Source: Thermoplasmata archaeon (GTDB taxonomy: Archaea > Thermoplasmatota > Thermoplasmata > Lutacidiplasmatales > UBA184). Taken from it: 64,000 nucleotides of DNA. The notes under the pieces are model-generated. The model had not been told where the DNA came from. It made no database searches and saw nothing but the letters and a program-made list of their open reading frames with translations. The position numbers were made by a program, and so were the translations under genes. The DNA is taken from assembly GCA_022750435.1 (NCBI GenBank), contig JAKIVS010000007.1:1-64000 (forward strand). Direction: 5' to 3'. Positions 33,648-41,742 of this stretch are shown here, piece after piece (position 1 is the stretch's first letter; each line of letters starts with the position of its first letter).

Positions 33648-34534
33648 GCCGCCTCCGGAAGGTCGAGCGGCCCGGCGGAGAGGATCCGGTGGGTGCCGAC
33701 GAAGGAAACGACGAAGAATGGAACCGGAATCATCCAGACGAGCGGAAGACCCGCGAGCCACCAGACCGGCATCGCCTCGTGCGCGAAGAACGCGAGCGTC
33801 ACCAGGACCGCGCTGATCGCGGCGGCGAGGAGGAGGGTTGTGCCGAACAGGCGGGGACGGCGGTCGCGCGCCTCGCCGACCGTCTCGTTGTAGCGGGCCA
33901 CGGTGAAGGCGGCGTACGCCGGCGGAGTCGGTTCGCCCCCGACCGGGATGGCCCCAGGAGTCGTTGGGCTCCCGGTACGACCCTTCGGCAGAGAATTGGG
34001 AGGAACGGCGGCTGGGCCGCTTCCGGAACGGGAGTCGACGCCGGGACCGGCGCGGAGGAAGGAGAGCTCTTCGGCCGCCCGGTCGAGCTCCGCGCGGAGC
34101 GTCGCCACCGAATCCCCGAGGCCCTGGGTCCTCCGCTGGATTGCCTCGAACTCCGTCGAGATCCCGGCGGCGGCCTCACGGGCGGAAGCGAGTCGGTCGT
34201 CGAGGTACGGGCTCGGAGCTCCCCGGGCGTCCCCGAGGGGCGGGAGCCCTTCGACACCCTCGGCAGCAGGAGACGACGCCCGAGCCGGGGCGCGCGGAAC
34301 GAGGGCTCCGGGTTCTGCAGGGACGCCAAGGATCCGGTGAATCGCGTCGAGCTCCGCGAGAACGGTCCGGTACTCGAGCTCGCGTTCGGCACGGGTCGGC
34401 CACCGGGCCGTGGGTCGAGGGTCGTTCCGCGCGGGGCCGTCCGATGGGAGCGCATCCCGGCTCGGTTCGGACGGGCCGGCTCCGGACGGCGCTCGCGCCC
34501 GCTGGTCGCCGAACGTGGCGTTCGCCTCGGTCAC
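33644..34534 (-). CDS. two-helix membrane protein with disordered N-terminus, unknown
   Basis: A 296-residue protein. The first 110 residues are Pro/Ala-rich and probably disordered. Residues about 115-165 (ASAREAAAGISTEFEAIQ...LRAELDRAAEELSFLR) look like a short coiled coil. Two membrane helices close the chain (LLLAAAISAVLVTLAFFAHEA and WLAGLPLVWMIPVPFFVVSFV). Translationally coupled to the GT2 gene by GTGA. It may be an accessory or localisation partner of that enzyme. No family is recognised. Confidence 0.65.
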   Translation of the reverse strand: MTEANATFGDQRARAPSGAGPSEPSRDALPSDGPARNDPRPTARWPTRAERELEYRTVLAELDAIHRILGVPAEPGALVPRAPARASSPAAEGVEGLPPLGDARGAPSPYLDDRLASAREAAAGISTEFEAIQRRTQGLGDSVATLRAELDRAAEELSFLRAGPGVDSRSGSGPAAVPPNSLPKGRTGSPTTPGAIPVGGEPTPPAYAAFTVARYNETVGEARDRRPRLFGTTLLLAAAISAVLVTLAFFAHEAMPVWWLAGLPLVWMIPVPFFVVSFVGTHRILSAGPLDLPEAA

Positions 34535-34731
34535 GGGTCCCGGTGGTGGTGCCCCCTCACGCCGAGCGAGGACCCGGATCCTCGGTTCGGGGGGAGACGC
34601 CGAATCGAATTGCGAACCTCTGGGATATCAACCCTCGGCTTGGGTCGCCAAGTTCCGGACCGAGGCCGACGCTCGGCCGGCCGGTCGCCCGGGCCGGGGC
34701 GTTCTCGGGGTGTTCGGCGACTGCGCCGCGC

Positions 34732-35478
34732 CTACGGGTCGCGCCACCGCGCCTTCAGCCCCGCGATCGCGAGGAGGGCGAGGCTGGACAGGAGGAGGAC
34801 GGTCCAGTCGATCAGGGCCGAGCCGAGCGAGAGGTGCGTGAGTCCGAAGGCGCTCTGCATCAGGAACGCCGCGTACGTCGTCGGCGAGAGGTAGGCCAGC
34901 CACCGGACCGACGCCGGGATCGCGGTGATCGGGTAGTACACGGGGGGGAGAACCGTCAGCCCGAGAGAGACCAAGGAGGAGAACACGAACGTCTCTCGGA
35001 CGTCGGCAAAGAACGTGGCGAGCGTGAACCCGAGGCACGTTGCCAGCACCCACACCGTCAGGAGGACGCCGAAGATCTCCAACGCGGCAAGGACGGTGAC
35101 GGGCGCCTCGAACGCCCCCAGGAGGATGAACACGGCGATCCCGGGCAGCGAATAGACGAGCTCCGAGAACGCGATCCCGACGACGTAGACGGGGGCCTCG
35201 ACCGGCGAGGCGACGATCACGTCCTGGAACTTCAGGTCCGTCCGGTAGTGGGACATGTCGGTCTGGAGGGAGGTGCCGACCGAGAGGACCGTGAGGAGCA
35301 TCCCGCCCGCGATCCCGTAGAGGAACAGGGTGCCCCCGGACGCCACCGTGACGAAGAACAGGAAGGAGAGCGGCGAGGCAAGGATGCTGAGCAGGTAGAG
35401 CGGCTGCGTCCGCATCGGGACGACGCCGTTCATGTAGGCGAGGGTCAGCACGCTCCGGAGCCGGTGACGCTCGGTCAT
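34732..35478 (-). CDS. ABC-2 type transporter, permease subunit
   Basis: A 248-residue permease with six hydrophobic segments in the ABC-2 layout. QPLYLLSILASPLSFLFFVTVAS is helix 1, and LPPVYYPITAIPASVRWLAYLSPTTYAAFLMQSAFG is the diagnostic segment before the last helix. Overlaps the ATPase gene by ATGA, giving a complete exporter pair. Typical cargoes are drugs, lipids or glycans; nothing specifies it here. Confidence 0.88.
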   Translation of the reverse strand: MTERHRLRSVLTLAYMNGVVPMRTQPLYLLSILASPLSFLFFVTVASGGTLFLYGIAGGMLLTVLSVGTSLQTDMSHYRTDLKFQDVIVASPVEAPVYVVGIAFSELVYSLPGIAVFILLGAFEAPVTVLAALEIFGVLLTVWVLATCLGFTLATFFADVRETFVFSSLVSLGLTVLPPVYYPITAIPASVRWLAYLSPTTYAAFLMQSAFGLTHLSLGSALIDWTVLLLSSLALLAIAGLKARWRDP

Positions 35479-36416
35479 GCGGCCGTCTCCAACGGCGTGT
35501 CGTCCGCGTCGATCGCCTTGCCGACGACCTGGAGGAAGATGTCCTCGAGCGTGACCGGACCCAGGGAGACACGGGCGCCCTTCGAGAGCGCGAGTTGCGC
35601 CAACTCCCTCGCCGGGGCCTCCTTGGCGAAGACGAGGAAGCCGCCCTCGACCGCACTGACGGTTCCGAACGTTTCGAGTTCCGCGCGGCCGAGAACGCCG
35701 CTCACCACCAGCCGGAACGGCTGGCGGACCCGGTCGCGGATCTCGGTCGGGCTCCCCTCGAGCCGGACCTTGCCACCCTCGAGAAGGGCGAGCCGGCTCG
35801 ACAACGCCTCCGCCTCGTCGAGGTAGTGGGTCGTCAGGAGCACCGTACGGCCGTCGTGGATCGCCCGCCGGATGGCGGTCCACACCTCCCTCCGGGCGAT
35901 CGGGTCGAGCCCGGTTGTCGGTTCGTCGAGGAACAGGACGTCGGCGTCGGAGGCGAGGACCATCGCGACCATCGCGCGTCGCCGCATCCCGCCGGAGAGG
36001 TGGCTGACGAGGCTCTTCCGCACCGACGTCAGGCCGAGCTCCGCGAGGACGGCGTCGGTCCGCTGGCGCGCATCGTGCGCCTCCGCCCCGCGGATCTTCA
36101 GGTAGAGGTACACGAGCTCGTCGACGTTGAGGAAGTAGAGCGGACGGGACTCTTGCGGGACCGCCGCGATGCGGAGCCGGACCTTCGAGGTCTCGGTCAT
36201 CACATCGTGGCCGAGGACGGTCATCGAGCCGGACGTGAGCGCGAGCTGAGTCGCGCCGATGCGGACGAACGTGGTCTTCCCAGCGCCGTTGCGCCCGATC
36301 ATCCCGTACACCCGTCCCGCGGGGATGTTCAGGTCGACGCCGGCGAGGGCCTCGGTCTTCCCGCCGGAGTGGGTGTACGTCTTCGAGACGCCGTGAGCTT
36401 CGATGGCGTTGGACAT
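35475..36416 (-). CDS. ABC-2 type transporter, ATP-binding subunit
   Basis: A 313-residue ATPase of the DrrA/CcmA-type export family. Walker A GRNGAGKTT near residue 42, signature LSGGMRRR near residue 142, Walker B VLFLDEPTTGLD near residue 163, and switch His in LLTTHYLDEA. The C-terminal 80 residues are the usual extension of this subfamily. TTAA at 36444-36447 is centred about 28 bases before the ATG. Paired with the permease that follows. Confidence 0.93.
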   Translation of the reverse strand: MSNAIEAHGVSKTYTHSGGKTEALAGVDLNIPAGRVYGMIGRNGAGKTTFVRIGATQLALTSGSMTVLGHDVMTETSKVRLRIAAVPQESRPLYFLNVDELVYLYLKIRGAEAHDARQRTDAVLAELGLTSVRKSLVSHLSGGMRRRAMVAMVLASDADVLFLDEPTTGLDPIARREVWTAIRRAIHDGRTVLLTTHYLDEAEALSSRLALLEGGKVRLEGSPTEIRDRVRQPFRLVVSGVLGRAELETFGTVSAVEGGFLVFAKEAPARELAQLALSKGARVSLGPVTLEDIFLQVVGKAIDADDTPLETAA

Positions 36417-36466
36417 CGTCGTTCGGCGAGCGAGGCTCGGTTCTTAACTCGGAAGTTTCGCCGGCG

Positions 36467-37534
36467 TCAGCTCAGGACTTCGGTGAGTCGGCCCTCGGAG
36501 CGGGCCCGCTTCAGCTCGAGCGCGATGCGGCGGCCCATCGACAGGTCCGGGGCGACGAGGTCGGAATACGGGGAGCCGTGGACGTACACGTTCGTCCCCG
36601 CGACGATGCGCGTGGAGATCTCGAACACCTTGAACACGAGGTCCTCGGTCATGATCCCCTCGACGCAGAACGGTCCGACCATCCCGCCGAACAGCTCGAT
36701 CGAGCGTTCGATGATGCTAGCCCCCACGTCGAACACCTGCGGCAGCAGGGACTCGCGCATCACGACCGGGACGTTCCCCGTCACGACGAACGTCGGCCGG
36801 ATCCCGGCGCGGAGCAGCTCCTCGTGCGCCCCGAGCTTGTACAGCTCGTCGATGTTGGCCTCGTCGCGACGGTCCATGCCGAGCAGTTCCAAGGAGCCGG
36901 ACCCGACGCGGTAGCCGTCGGTGGAGAGGGGCGAATAGAAGAAATGCAGATAGTAGCGGGTCCCCAGCACGTACTCCTGGATGACGTGCGGCCCCGTCGG
37001 CTGGAATCCCTCGAGCGCCTCGCGGTTCTTCGCGAGGAAGAACCCCTTGCCCCCTTTCGCCCCGTAGTACTTCACGATCGCCGGACCGTCGACCTCCTCG
37101 GGGGTCGCGTACCGCCGCGGCATCCGCACGCCGGCCGATTCGAGCCAGACGCGCTCCTTCTCCCGGTCCGACTCCCAGGCGATGACGGCCCGGTTCCCGA
37201 ACACCGGGACCTTCAGCTCGGCGAACCGCTCCGGTCCGACGTACTCGACGAAGGAGCCGTGCGGGACGATGACCGCGTTCGCCGCGTTCAGCTTCTCGCT
37301 TTCCCGCGCGAGGAGCGGGAGGGATTCGACGGAAAGGAACGAGTCGGGCCGGCCGAGGGGAAACGCGTCGTAGTACTTCGGCGGCGTTCCCGTGCATACG
37401 CCGAGGCTTTTGAATCCCTCCACGCGGGCGCCGTGGAAGATCTGCAACGAAGAATGGGAGCAGACGGTCGTGATGGTCGGGGCGCGGGCGGCGACCGGAG
37501 CCACGTGCTCCGGCGTGGAAAGTTCGATACCCAT
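36467..37534 (-). CDS. purP: 5-formaminoimidazole-4-carboxamide ribonucleotide synthetase (PurP)
   Basis: Archaeal enzyme of purine synthesis, adding formate to AICAR with ATP; it replaces the folate-dependent bacterial transformylase. It is an ATP-grasp protein of 355 residues. ITTVCSHSSLQIFHGARVEGF at the N-terminus is characteristic, as are IVKYYGAKGGKGFFLAK (ATP binding), VIQEYVLGTRYYLHFFYSPL, and FVVTGNVPVVMRESLLPQVF. FEISTRIVAGTN carries late metal-binding residues. A CTATCA box near 37557-37562 would make the mRNA leaderless, and a palindrome lies just before the ATG. Confidence 0.94.
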   Translation of the reverse strand: MGIELSTPEHVAPVAARAPTITTVCSHSSLQIFHGARVEGFKSLGVCTGTPPKYYDAFPLGRPDSFLSVESLPLLARESEKLNAANAVIVPHGSFVEYVGPERFAELKVPVFGNRAVIAWESDREKERVWLESAGVRMPRRYATPEEVDGPAIVKYYGAKGGKGFFLAKNREALEGFQPTGPHVIQEYVLGTRYYLHFFYSPLSTDGYRVGSGSLELLGMDRRDEANIDELYKLGAHEELLRAGIRPTFVVTGNVPVVMRESLLPQVFDVGASIIERSIELFGGMVGPFCVEGIMTEDLVFKVFEISTRIVAGTNVYVHGSPYSDLVAPDLSMGRRIALELKRARSEGRLTEVLS

Positions 37535-37536
37535 AT

Positions 37537-37554
37537 CGAACGGACAAGCGTTCG
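37537..37554. promoter_or_regulatory. palindromic operator candidate at the purP promoter
   Basis: CGAACG-N6-CGTTCG spans positions about -3 to -20 from the purP ATG, between the TATA-like element and the predicted transcription start. A bound dimer there would block transcription initiation. Confidence 0.5.
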
Positions 37555-37595
37555 TCTGATAGCCTTTGCGCGGACGCCCCGTCGACGTCCGGCCG

Positions 37596-38792
37596 TCAAC
37601 GCTCGAGCTCCCAGTACCAGCGGGTTCGCCGGCTCCCGGCCGAGGCGATCGCTTCCCGAGCCGCCGCGGGGACCTCGGGGTCTTTCGCGAGCTTCCGGAC
37701 GGCCTCCGAATCCGACCGGTCGACCCGCGCGCTGAGGCCGTGCTCGGCGAGCACCTGACCCACCCGGTAGGCGTCGTAGCGCCAACTCTCCTCCCGGCGA
37801 CGAATCGCCACGTCCTTCGTCCCGGGAATCCGATGGAGTCCCAAGTCCTCGGCGGCCTTGTGAAGCTCCGAGGCCGTCGCCTCGAGCTCCCCGCTCAGGG
37901 CGAGCTCCCGCTCCCGGAGCTCCCGGAACCGGTCGACGAGGAGCGCAAGACGCTCCCGGTCCCCGTCGGGGACCTCCTTGAACTCCGGACAGATCGAGCG
38001 GAAGTCGCACCGCGGGCACTGACGTCCTGGGGTCGGGGGGTATTCGGCCGCGCGGATGCCGTCGCGGACCACAGCGACGCGGCCGTGCAACTCCTCCAGC
38101 ACGGGCGGTGCGCGGGGAGAGGTCCGGAGCGGCGTGAGCGAACGGAGATGGTACAGCGTCAGGCCCTCGACGGGGTCCGAGAAGTTCTCCTGAACGAGCA
38201 CCTGGTAGAGGGCGAGCTGGTCCGACTCCTTCGCTTCGGTGCGCGAGATCTCGCGGCTCGTCTTGTAGTCGACGACGTCGAGACCCCCGGTTGGTGTACG
38301 GTCCACCCGGTCGACGTACCCGTGGACCGGAATCCCGTCCCACGTCGCCTCGAGATGCTCCTCAATCGCCACCGGCGTCGGGGGGCTCGCACGGACGGTC
38401 TCCCAATACCCGGTGAGGATCTCCTCGCCGAGCCGCTTGTAGCGGGTCTCCTCCTCGGGGGAGGTGTAGCCGTCCGACACCCACGCCCGGCGGTACATCT
38501 CGAGGACCGCCTCGGTTTCCCCGACCGCCCGCGGCTCCGAGGCCGCGCGCTTCGCCTCTCCGGCGCGGAAGTCCTCCAAGGTCAGCTGCGAACGCCCGCT
38601 CGGCGTCTTCCGGACGCTCGGGACCACCAGAGGGCGGACCGCCTCTTCGAGGACGGAATGGATGACCCGGCCGAAGGAGAAGTATCCGCGCGGCGCCTCC
38701 GGCAGGCGGTCGATGTAGAGGTACTTCCACCGGAGCGGGCACTCGAGGTAGGCCCGGACCGACGAGTAGCTGAGCGGGCTTCCCCGATTCAC
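37596..38792 (-). CDS. RecB/AddB-like PD-(D/E)XK nuclease with Cys cluster
   Basis: A 398-residue nuclease. PLSYSSVRAYLECPLRWKYLY at the start is the classic PDDEXK_1 signature with the first Cys. FGRVIHSVLEE follows, then VHGYVDRVDR and LDVVDYKTS (D...DxK) near residues 172-195, and SDQLALYQ as QxxxY. CPRCDFRSICPEF near residue 280 supplies three more Cys, so a 4Fe-4S cluster as in AddB/Cas4 is likely. The GTG at 38792 is preferred over the ATG at 38807, since TTTTA at 38815-38819 is centred 25 bases before it. The C-terminal 100 residues are a helical tail. Probable DNA repair enzyme. Confidence 0.83.
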   Translation of the reverse strand: MNRGSPLSYSSVRAYLECPLRWKYLYIDRLPEAPRGYFSFGRVIHSVLEEAVRPLVVPSVRKTPSGRSQLTLEDFRAGEAKRAASEPRAVGETEAVLEMYRRAWVSDGYTSPEEETRYKRLGEEILTGYWETVRASPPTPVAIEEHLEATWDGIPVHGYVDRVDRTPTGGLDVVDYKTSREISRTEAKESDQLALYQVLVQENFSDPVEGLTLYHLRSLTPLRTSPRAPPVLEELHGRVAVVRDGIRAAEYPPTPGRQCPRCDFRSICPEFKEVPDGDRERLALLVDRFRELRERELALSGELEATASELHKAAEDLGLHRIPGTKDVAIRRREESWRYDAYRVGQVLAEHGLSARVDRSDSEAVRKLAKDPEVPAAAREAIASAGSRRTRWYWELER

Positions 38793-38892
38793 GATGGGGG
38801 AAGCCATCGCCGGGTAAAATGATTCGGGACCGCCCTGCGGCCCGGCGCGCCCTGGAGGCGGGAGGGCAGGAAAGGGTTCGAGCCGGACCCGC

Positions 38893-39993
38893 TCAGTTGA
38901 GCGCGCCGACGGAGCTCTCCTCGAGCACCGAGGACGGGCGGGGCAACGGCATCGGCAACGGGTTCGTGCCGCGCGCCTGCGGGTTGGTGAGGTTCTTCGG
39001 CAGCCCGAGGAGGTCGAGGAGCTCCTTGTAGTGGTTGCGGATCGTCACGGGTGTGACGTTCGCGACCGCCGCGATCCGGTCCTGGCTGCGGGGCTCGCCC
39101 ATCAGGTTCGAGGCGATGTAGATGATCGTCGCCAAGATCCCGTTCGGCAGCACCCCCGAGGTCGAGTAGACCTGCTCCACTTGCTCGAGCAGGTCGAGCA
39201 CCTTGTGCCGGACCTCCTTCGAGAGGTTAAGGTCCTGCGTGAACCGGACCAGGTAGTCGCGGGGCTCGACGGGCTTGAGACCGAGCTTGAGCTCACGCGC
39301 GAGCAGCGTGTAGGCCCGGCCGACCTCGATCTTGGTCGCCTTCGAGTGCGCGATGATCTCCTTCATCGTGCGGGGCACGTGGCACTGCCGGCACGCCGCG
39401 TAGACGGAGGCGGCGACGAGCGCGACGATTTTCTTGCCGCGAGTCGCTTTGTGCTCGAGCGCGCGGCGGTAGATGTACGTCGCCGACTCCTTGACCTCTC
39501 GCGAGAGTCCCAGGACCCCGGCGAGCCGGTTGAGCTCGCCGAGCGCGACGACCAGGTTCCGCTGGTGCGTGCGGGCCGCGCGCAGGCGGTGGTTGAGCTT
39601 CCGCAGGTGGTAGAACTTCAGCGAAGCGTGGCGGGAGAGCGAGTTGCCCTGAAAGTCCCGCGTGGGGACGCCAATCTCGCTGAAGAGCCCCTTGTCGGGC
39701 ATGAGGGGGGAGATGACGGGACCCCAACCGCGGGCCTCACGGCCCGTGTCCTCTTTGGAGCCGCGCTGGCCCCGGTCCGAGACGAGGGCGGAGGCGTCCA
39801 CCACGAGGCCGCAGTCGGCGCACACGATCTCCCCGCGCATGTCGTCGCGGGTGAGGTGCGAAGACCCGCACTCGGGGCACGCATCTTGGGGTGGCGCCTC
39901 GTCCGAAACCGTCGGTTTCGAAGGTTTCGTAGCCCCCTTCGGCGCGTTCGCCGCCGTCGAAGACCGAACCGTGGACGAGGTGTGGCCCTTCAT
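38893..39993 (-). CDS. tfb: transcription initiation factor B (TFB)
   Basis: Archaeal TFIIB, which binds TBP-TATA and recruits RNA polymerase. The zinc ribbon CPECGSS...CADCG lies at residues about 39-62. The B-reader/linker region RGWGPVISPLMPDKGLFSEIG follows. Then come two cyclin repeats: FYHLRKLNHRLRAARTHQRN... with RTMKEIIAHSKATK, and a second starting EPRDYLVRFTQDLNL and ending TPVTIRNHYKELLDLLGL. The first 38 residues are a Ser/Thr/Lys-rich extension not usual for TFB. TATATATA at 40023-40032 is one of the best TATA boxes here. Confidence 0.95.
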   Translation of the reverse strand: MKGHTSSTVRSSTAANAPKGATKPSKPTVSDEAPPQDACPECGSSHLTRDDMRGEIVCADCGLVVDASALVSDRGQRGSKEDTGREARGWGPVISPLMPDKGLFSEIGVPTRDFQGNSLSRHASLKFYHLRKLNHRLRAARTHQRNLVVALGELNRLAGVLGLSREVKESATYIYRRALEHKATRGKKIVALVAASVYAACRQCHVPRTMKEIIAHSKATKIEVGRAYTLLARELKLGLKPVEPRDYLVRFTQDLNLSKEVRHKVLDLLEQVEQVYSTSGVLPNGILATIIYIASNLMGEPRSQDRIAAVANVTPVTIRNHYKELLDLLGLPKNLTNPQARGTNPLPMPLPRPSSVLEESSVGALN

Positions 39994-40022
39994 ACTGACC
40001 GTTTAAGCTCATCGGACCACCC

Positions 40023-40032
40023 GTATATATAG
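40023..40032 (-). promoter_or_regulatory. strong TATA box of tfb
   Basis: GTATATATAG, reading CTATATATAC on the minus strand, centred about 34 bases before the tfb ATG at 39993. A second AT patch (GTTTAAGC) sits near 40000-40008 where the RNA would start. Confidence 0.6.
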
Positions 40033-40634
40033 TCTGGGCCAACTCCTGTCAGGGTTGTTTGTACACTTCCGACACCGTGAGCCGCCCTGTCACGGCTTTG
40101 AAACTAACCTAGGCTCTTGAAACCGAACCCCGGCTCATGAATCGAAACGACTCGACCTTCGACCTCCCAGCGGACGCCTCGACTGCTAGGGCACAAGTTG
40201 GCTGAGAACAGCGTCTCACGGGGGGATGGGAACGCCCGGGCCGCTACCTTTGGGAACACAAGGGAGCAGAGACTACCTCCCCCACCCACGGTGACGCCCC
40301 CCTCTCGAAGCGACTCCAAAGCCGTTCGAGAAGCGAGGGCATTGTCGCGCGGTCGGACCCTCGGTTCCAACCCCTCCGCGGACCCCAGGGTAAGTCCGAA
40401 CGGCTGAGTTCAGCCTCAGAGACGTAACGTCCATTGCGGTCGGTTCTCAGATCGGGCAGCCCGACGCTCTTGCCCTCTCTGGTCGCACCTCACCCGGTGG
40501 TGGTCGCCCGAGACTCGATCCGGCTCCGATCGCGCGAATCCGAACCGCAAGGACGCTGCCTTCCATCCGGGAAAGGAGCCTACCGGCCCCGGTGCTGCGT
40601 GAGCCGCTTTGGAGCCGGCGAGGTATGAGTCATG
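40033..40634. other. ~600-base non-coding region between marR and tfb
   Basis: Visibly lower in GC than the flanking genes. Open frames here (40104-40370, 40198-40407, 40434-40628) look random. It contains three related direct elements GGCTTTGAAAC (40094), GGCTCTTGAAAC (40112) and GGCTCATGAATCGAAAC (40132). It also holds stems TGAGA/TCTCA (40203-40218), TCTCGAA/TTCGAGA (40303-40331) and GGCTGA/TCAGCC (40402-40415). It may encode a structured RNA or hold long-range regulation of tfb. I could not match it to RNase P, SRP or tRNA. Confidence 0.4.
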
Positions 40635-41060
40635 TCACGCCCCATAGGAAAGGAGTAGCTTCAGAAGGTTCGCACGATCGCCCGGACTCAGGCGATTCAT
40701 CACGTGATCCTCGACCCCGACGGTGGCTCGTGTGCAAGCACTGAGCTTCCGACGTCCCTCGGCGGTCAGTCGGGCCCCCCTCGCGCGACCCACGTCGGGC
40801 GTTTCGGGTCGGGTCGCCCACCCCCTTCGCTCCAACCCGCTAAGGATTCGAAACATCGTCTGCGGCGTCACGAACGTTTGACGGGCCAATTGAGCGTTTG
40901 AAAGCCCTGGAGACTGCTCAAGAATCGCCATGGTCGCGTACTGAGACAGAGTGACGCCGAGTCTTCGCAGGGAGCGGTCCATCATGGTGTGGAGCTCGTG
41001 CTGGGCCCGTTTCAGCTGGTACCCGACGCGCATGCGGGCATCCTGTTCTTCGAAGGTCAT
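40635..41060 (-). CDS. MarR-family transcriptional regulator
   Basis: A 141-residue winged-helix dimer of the MarR family. The N-terminal helix (MRVGYQLKRAQHELHTMMDRSLRRLG) dimerises. SQYATMAILEQSPGLSNAQLARQTFVTPQTMFRILSGLERRGWATR is the helix-turn-helix, with RPETPDVGRARGARLTAEGRR as the wing. The ATG at 41060 is close to a TATA at 41091-41094. It is divergent from a small monooxygenase gene, and the gap carries a 14-base direct repeat over both TATA boxes. Autoregulation and control of that gene are inferred. Confidence 0.88.
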   Translation of the reverse strand: MTFEEQDARMRVGYQLKRAQHELHTMMDRSLRRLGVTLSQYATMAILEQSPGLSNAQLARQTFVTPQTMFRILSGLERRGWATRPETPDVGRARGARLTAEGRRKLSACTRATVGVEDHVMNRLSPGDRANLLKLLLSYGA

Positions 41061-41061
41061 A

Positions 41062-41094
41062 TCAGCGTGCTTATATGTTGTCAGCGTGCTTATA
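41062..41094. promoter_or_regulatory. double operator over both divergent promoters (MarR site)
   Basis: TCAGCGTGCTTATA occurs perfectly at 41062-41075 and 41081-41094, a 19-base period. Each copy ends in a TATA box. The first serves the plus-strand monooxygenase (start 41111) and the second serves the minus-strand marR (start 41060). One protein bound here could switch both genes. Confidence 0.6.
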
Positions 41095-41110
41095 CTCGTT
41101 GGAGCAAGCC

Positions 41111-41443
41111 ATGCCAACCACCATCGAGACCGGAGCGCGCATCGTGACGCTGATCAACGTCTTCACCGTGGAGCCGGGCCGACAGGACGACCTCGTGCGG
41201 GAGCTTGAAGACGTCACCGAGCACTTCATGAAGAAGGCTCCGGGCTTCATCTCGGCGAGCATCCACCGCGGCCTTGACGGACAGCACGTCGCCAACTACG
41301 GTCAGTGGGAGTCTATGGAGGCCCTCGACGCCATGCGTCGGAACCCGGACGCGCAGGCCACCATGAAGAAGGCCGCCGCGATCGGGACCCCGGCCGCCTA
41401 CCTGTACACGGTGGAATCCGTTCACCACCGGTCCAGCGAGTAG
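41111..41443 (+). CDS. antibiotic-biosynthesis-monooxygenase (ABM) domain protein
   Basis: A 110-residue dimeric alpha/beta-barrel protein of the ABM family (quinone- or heme-type monooxygenase fold). RIVTLINVFTVEPGRQDDLVRELEDVTEHFMKKAPGFISASIHRGLDGQHVANYGQWESMEAL is typical, with the strand-helix-strand pattern and the FISASIHR and YGQWES motifs. Such proteins oxidise polyketide- or quinone-like compounds or degrade heme. Divergent from marR, suggesting induction by an aromatic or oxidant compound. The ATG at 41111 follows GGAGC. Confidence 0.82.
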   Translation: MPTTIETGARIVTLINVFTVEPGRQDDLVRELEDVTEHFMKKAPGFISASIHRGLDGQHVANYGQWESMEALDAMRRNPDAQATMKKAAAIGTPAAYLYTVESVHHRSSE

Positions 41444-41742
41444 GATTCGCCTCGGAAGGGGCCAGGTCGTGTCCAACCCGGGGAGGAGCCTCGAACGCAG
41501 AGAGCTGGTCGCACCGGGACCCCGGTACTGCTGGGACCGGGCAGAATACTCGGGCGGCCGGTCGTCCCCCCGCTGTACGGCGGGCGCCCTCCCGTCGGCC
41601 ATCCGTTCTTGTCGGGCGAGCCCTCCCGAGCGCGCCCCGGGCCGGCCGCCGTGCGATGCCGCCGCTCGCGGACCCGTGTACTCTTAAGCGAGCGCGCCGC
41701 TCGATGGAACGAGACCGGGCCGGGTCCCGGTCGGTGACGACG
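41444..41742. other. 299-base intergenic region upstream of the GltD-like gene
   Basis: Apart from a CTCTTAAG element at 41681-41688, probably the promoter of the following gene, I see no structured RNA or gene. GC is high and open frames are shadows. Confidence 0.4.

Noticed and set aside
40094-40148. GGCT...GAAAC repeats as a CRISPR remnant
   Set aside because: Repeats are short and imperfect, the gaps are under 10 bases, and there are no cas1/cas2 genes; the Cas4-like proteins are not adjacent.
40249-40275. SRP-RNA-like GGAA...GGAGCAG sequence
   Set aside because: The expected helix-8 internal loop and 3' AGCAGCC do not fit, and no Alu-domain motif was found nearby.
40350-40385. tRNA-like T-arm (GGTTCCAA) in the non-coding region
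   Set aside because: The flanking five-base arms do not pair, and no anticodon or acceptor stem could be built.
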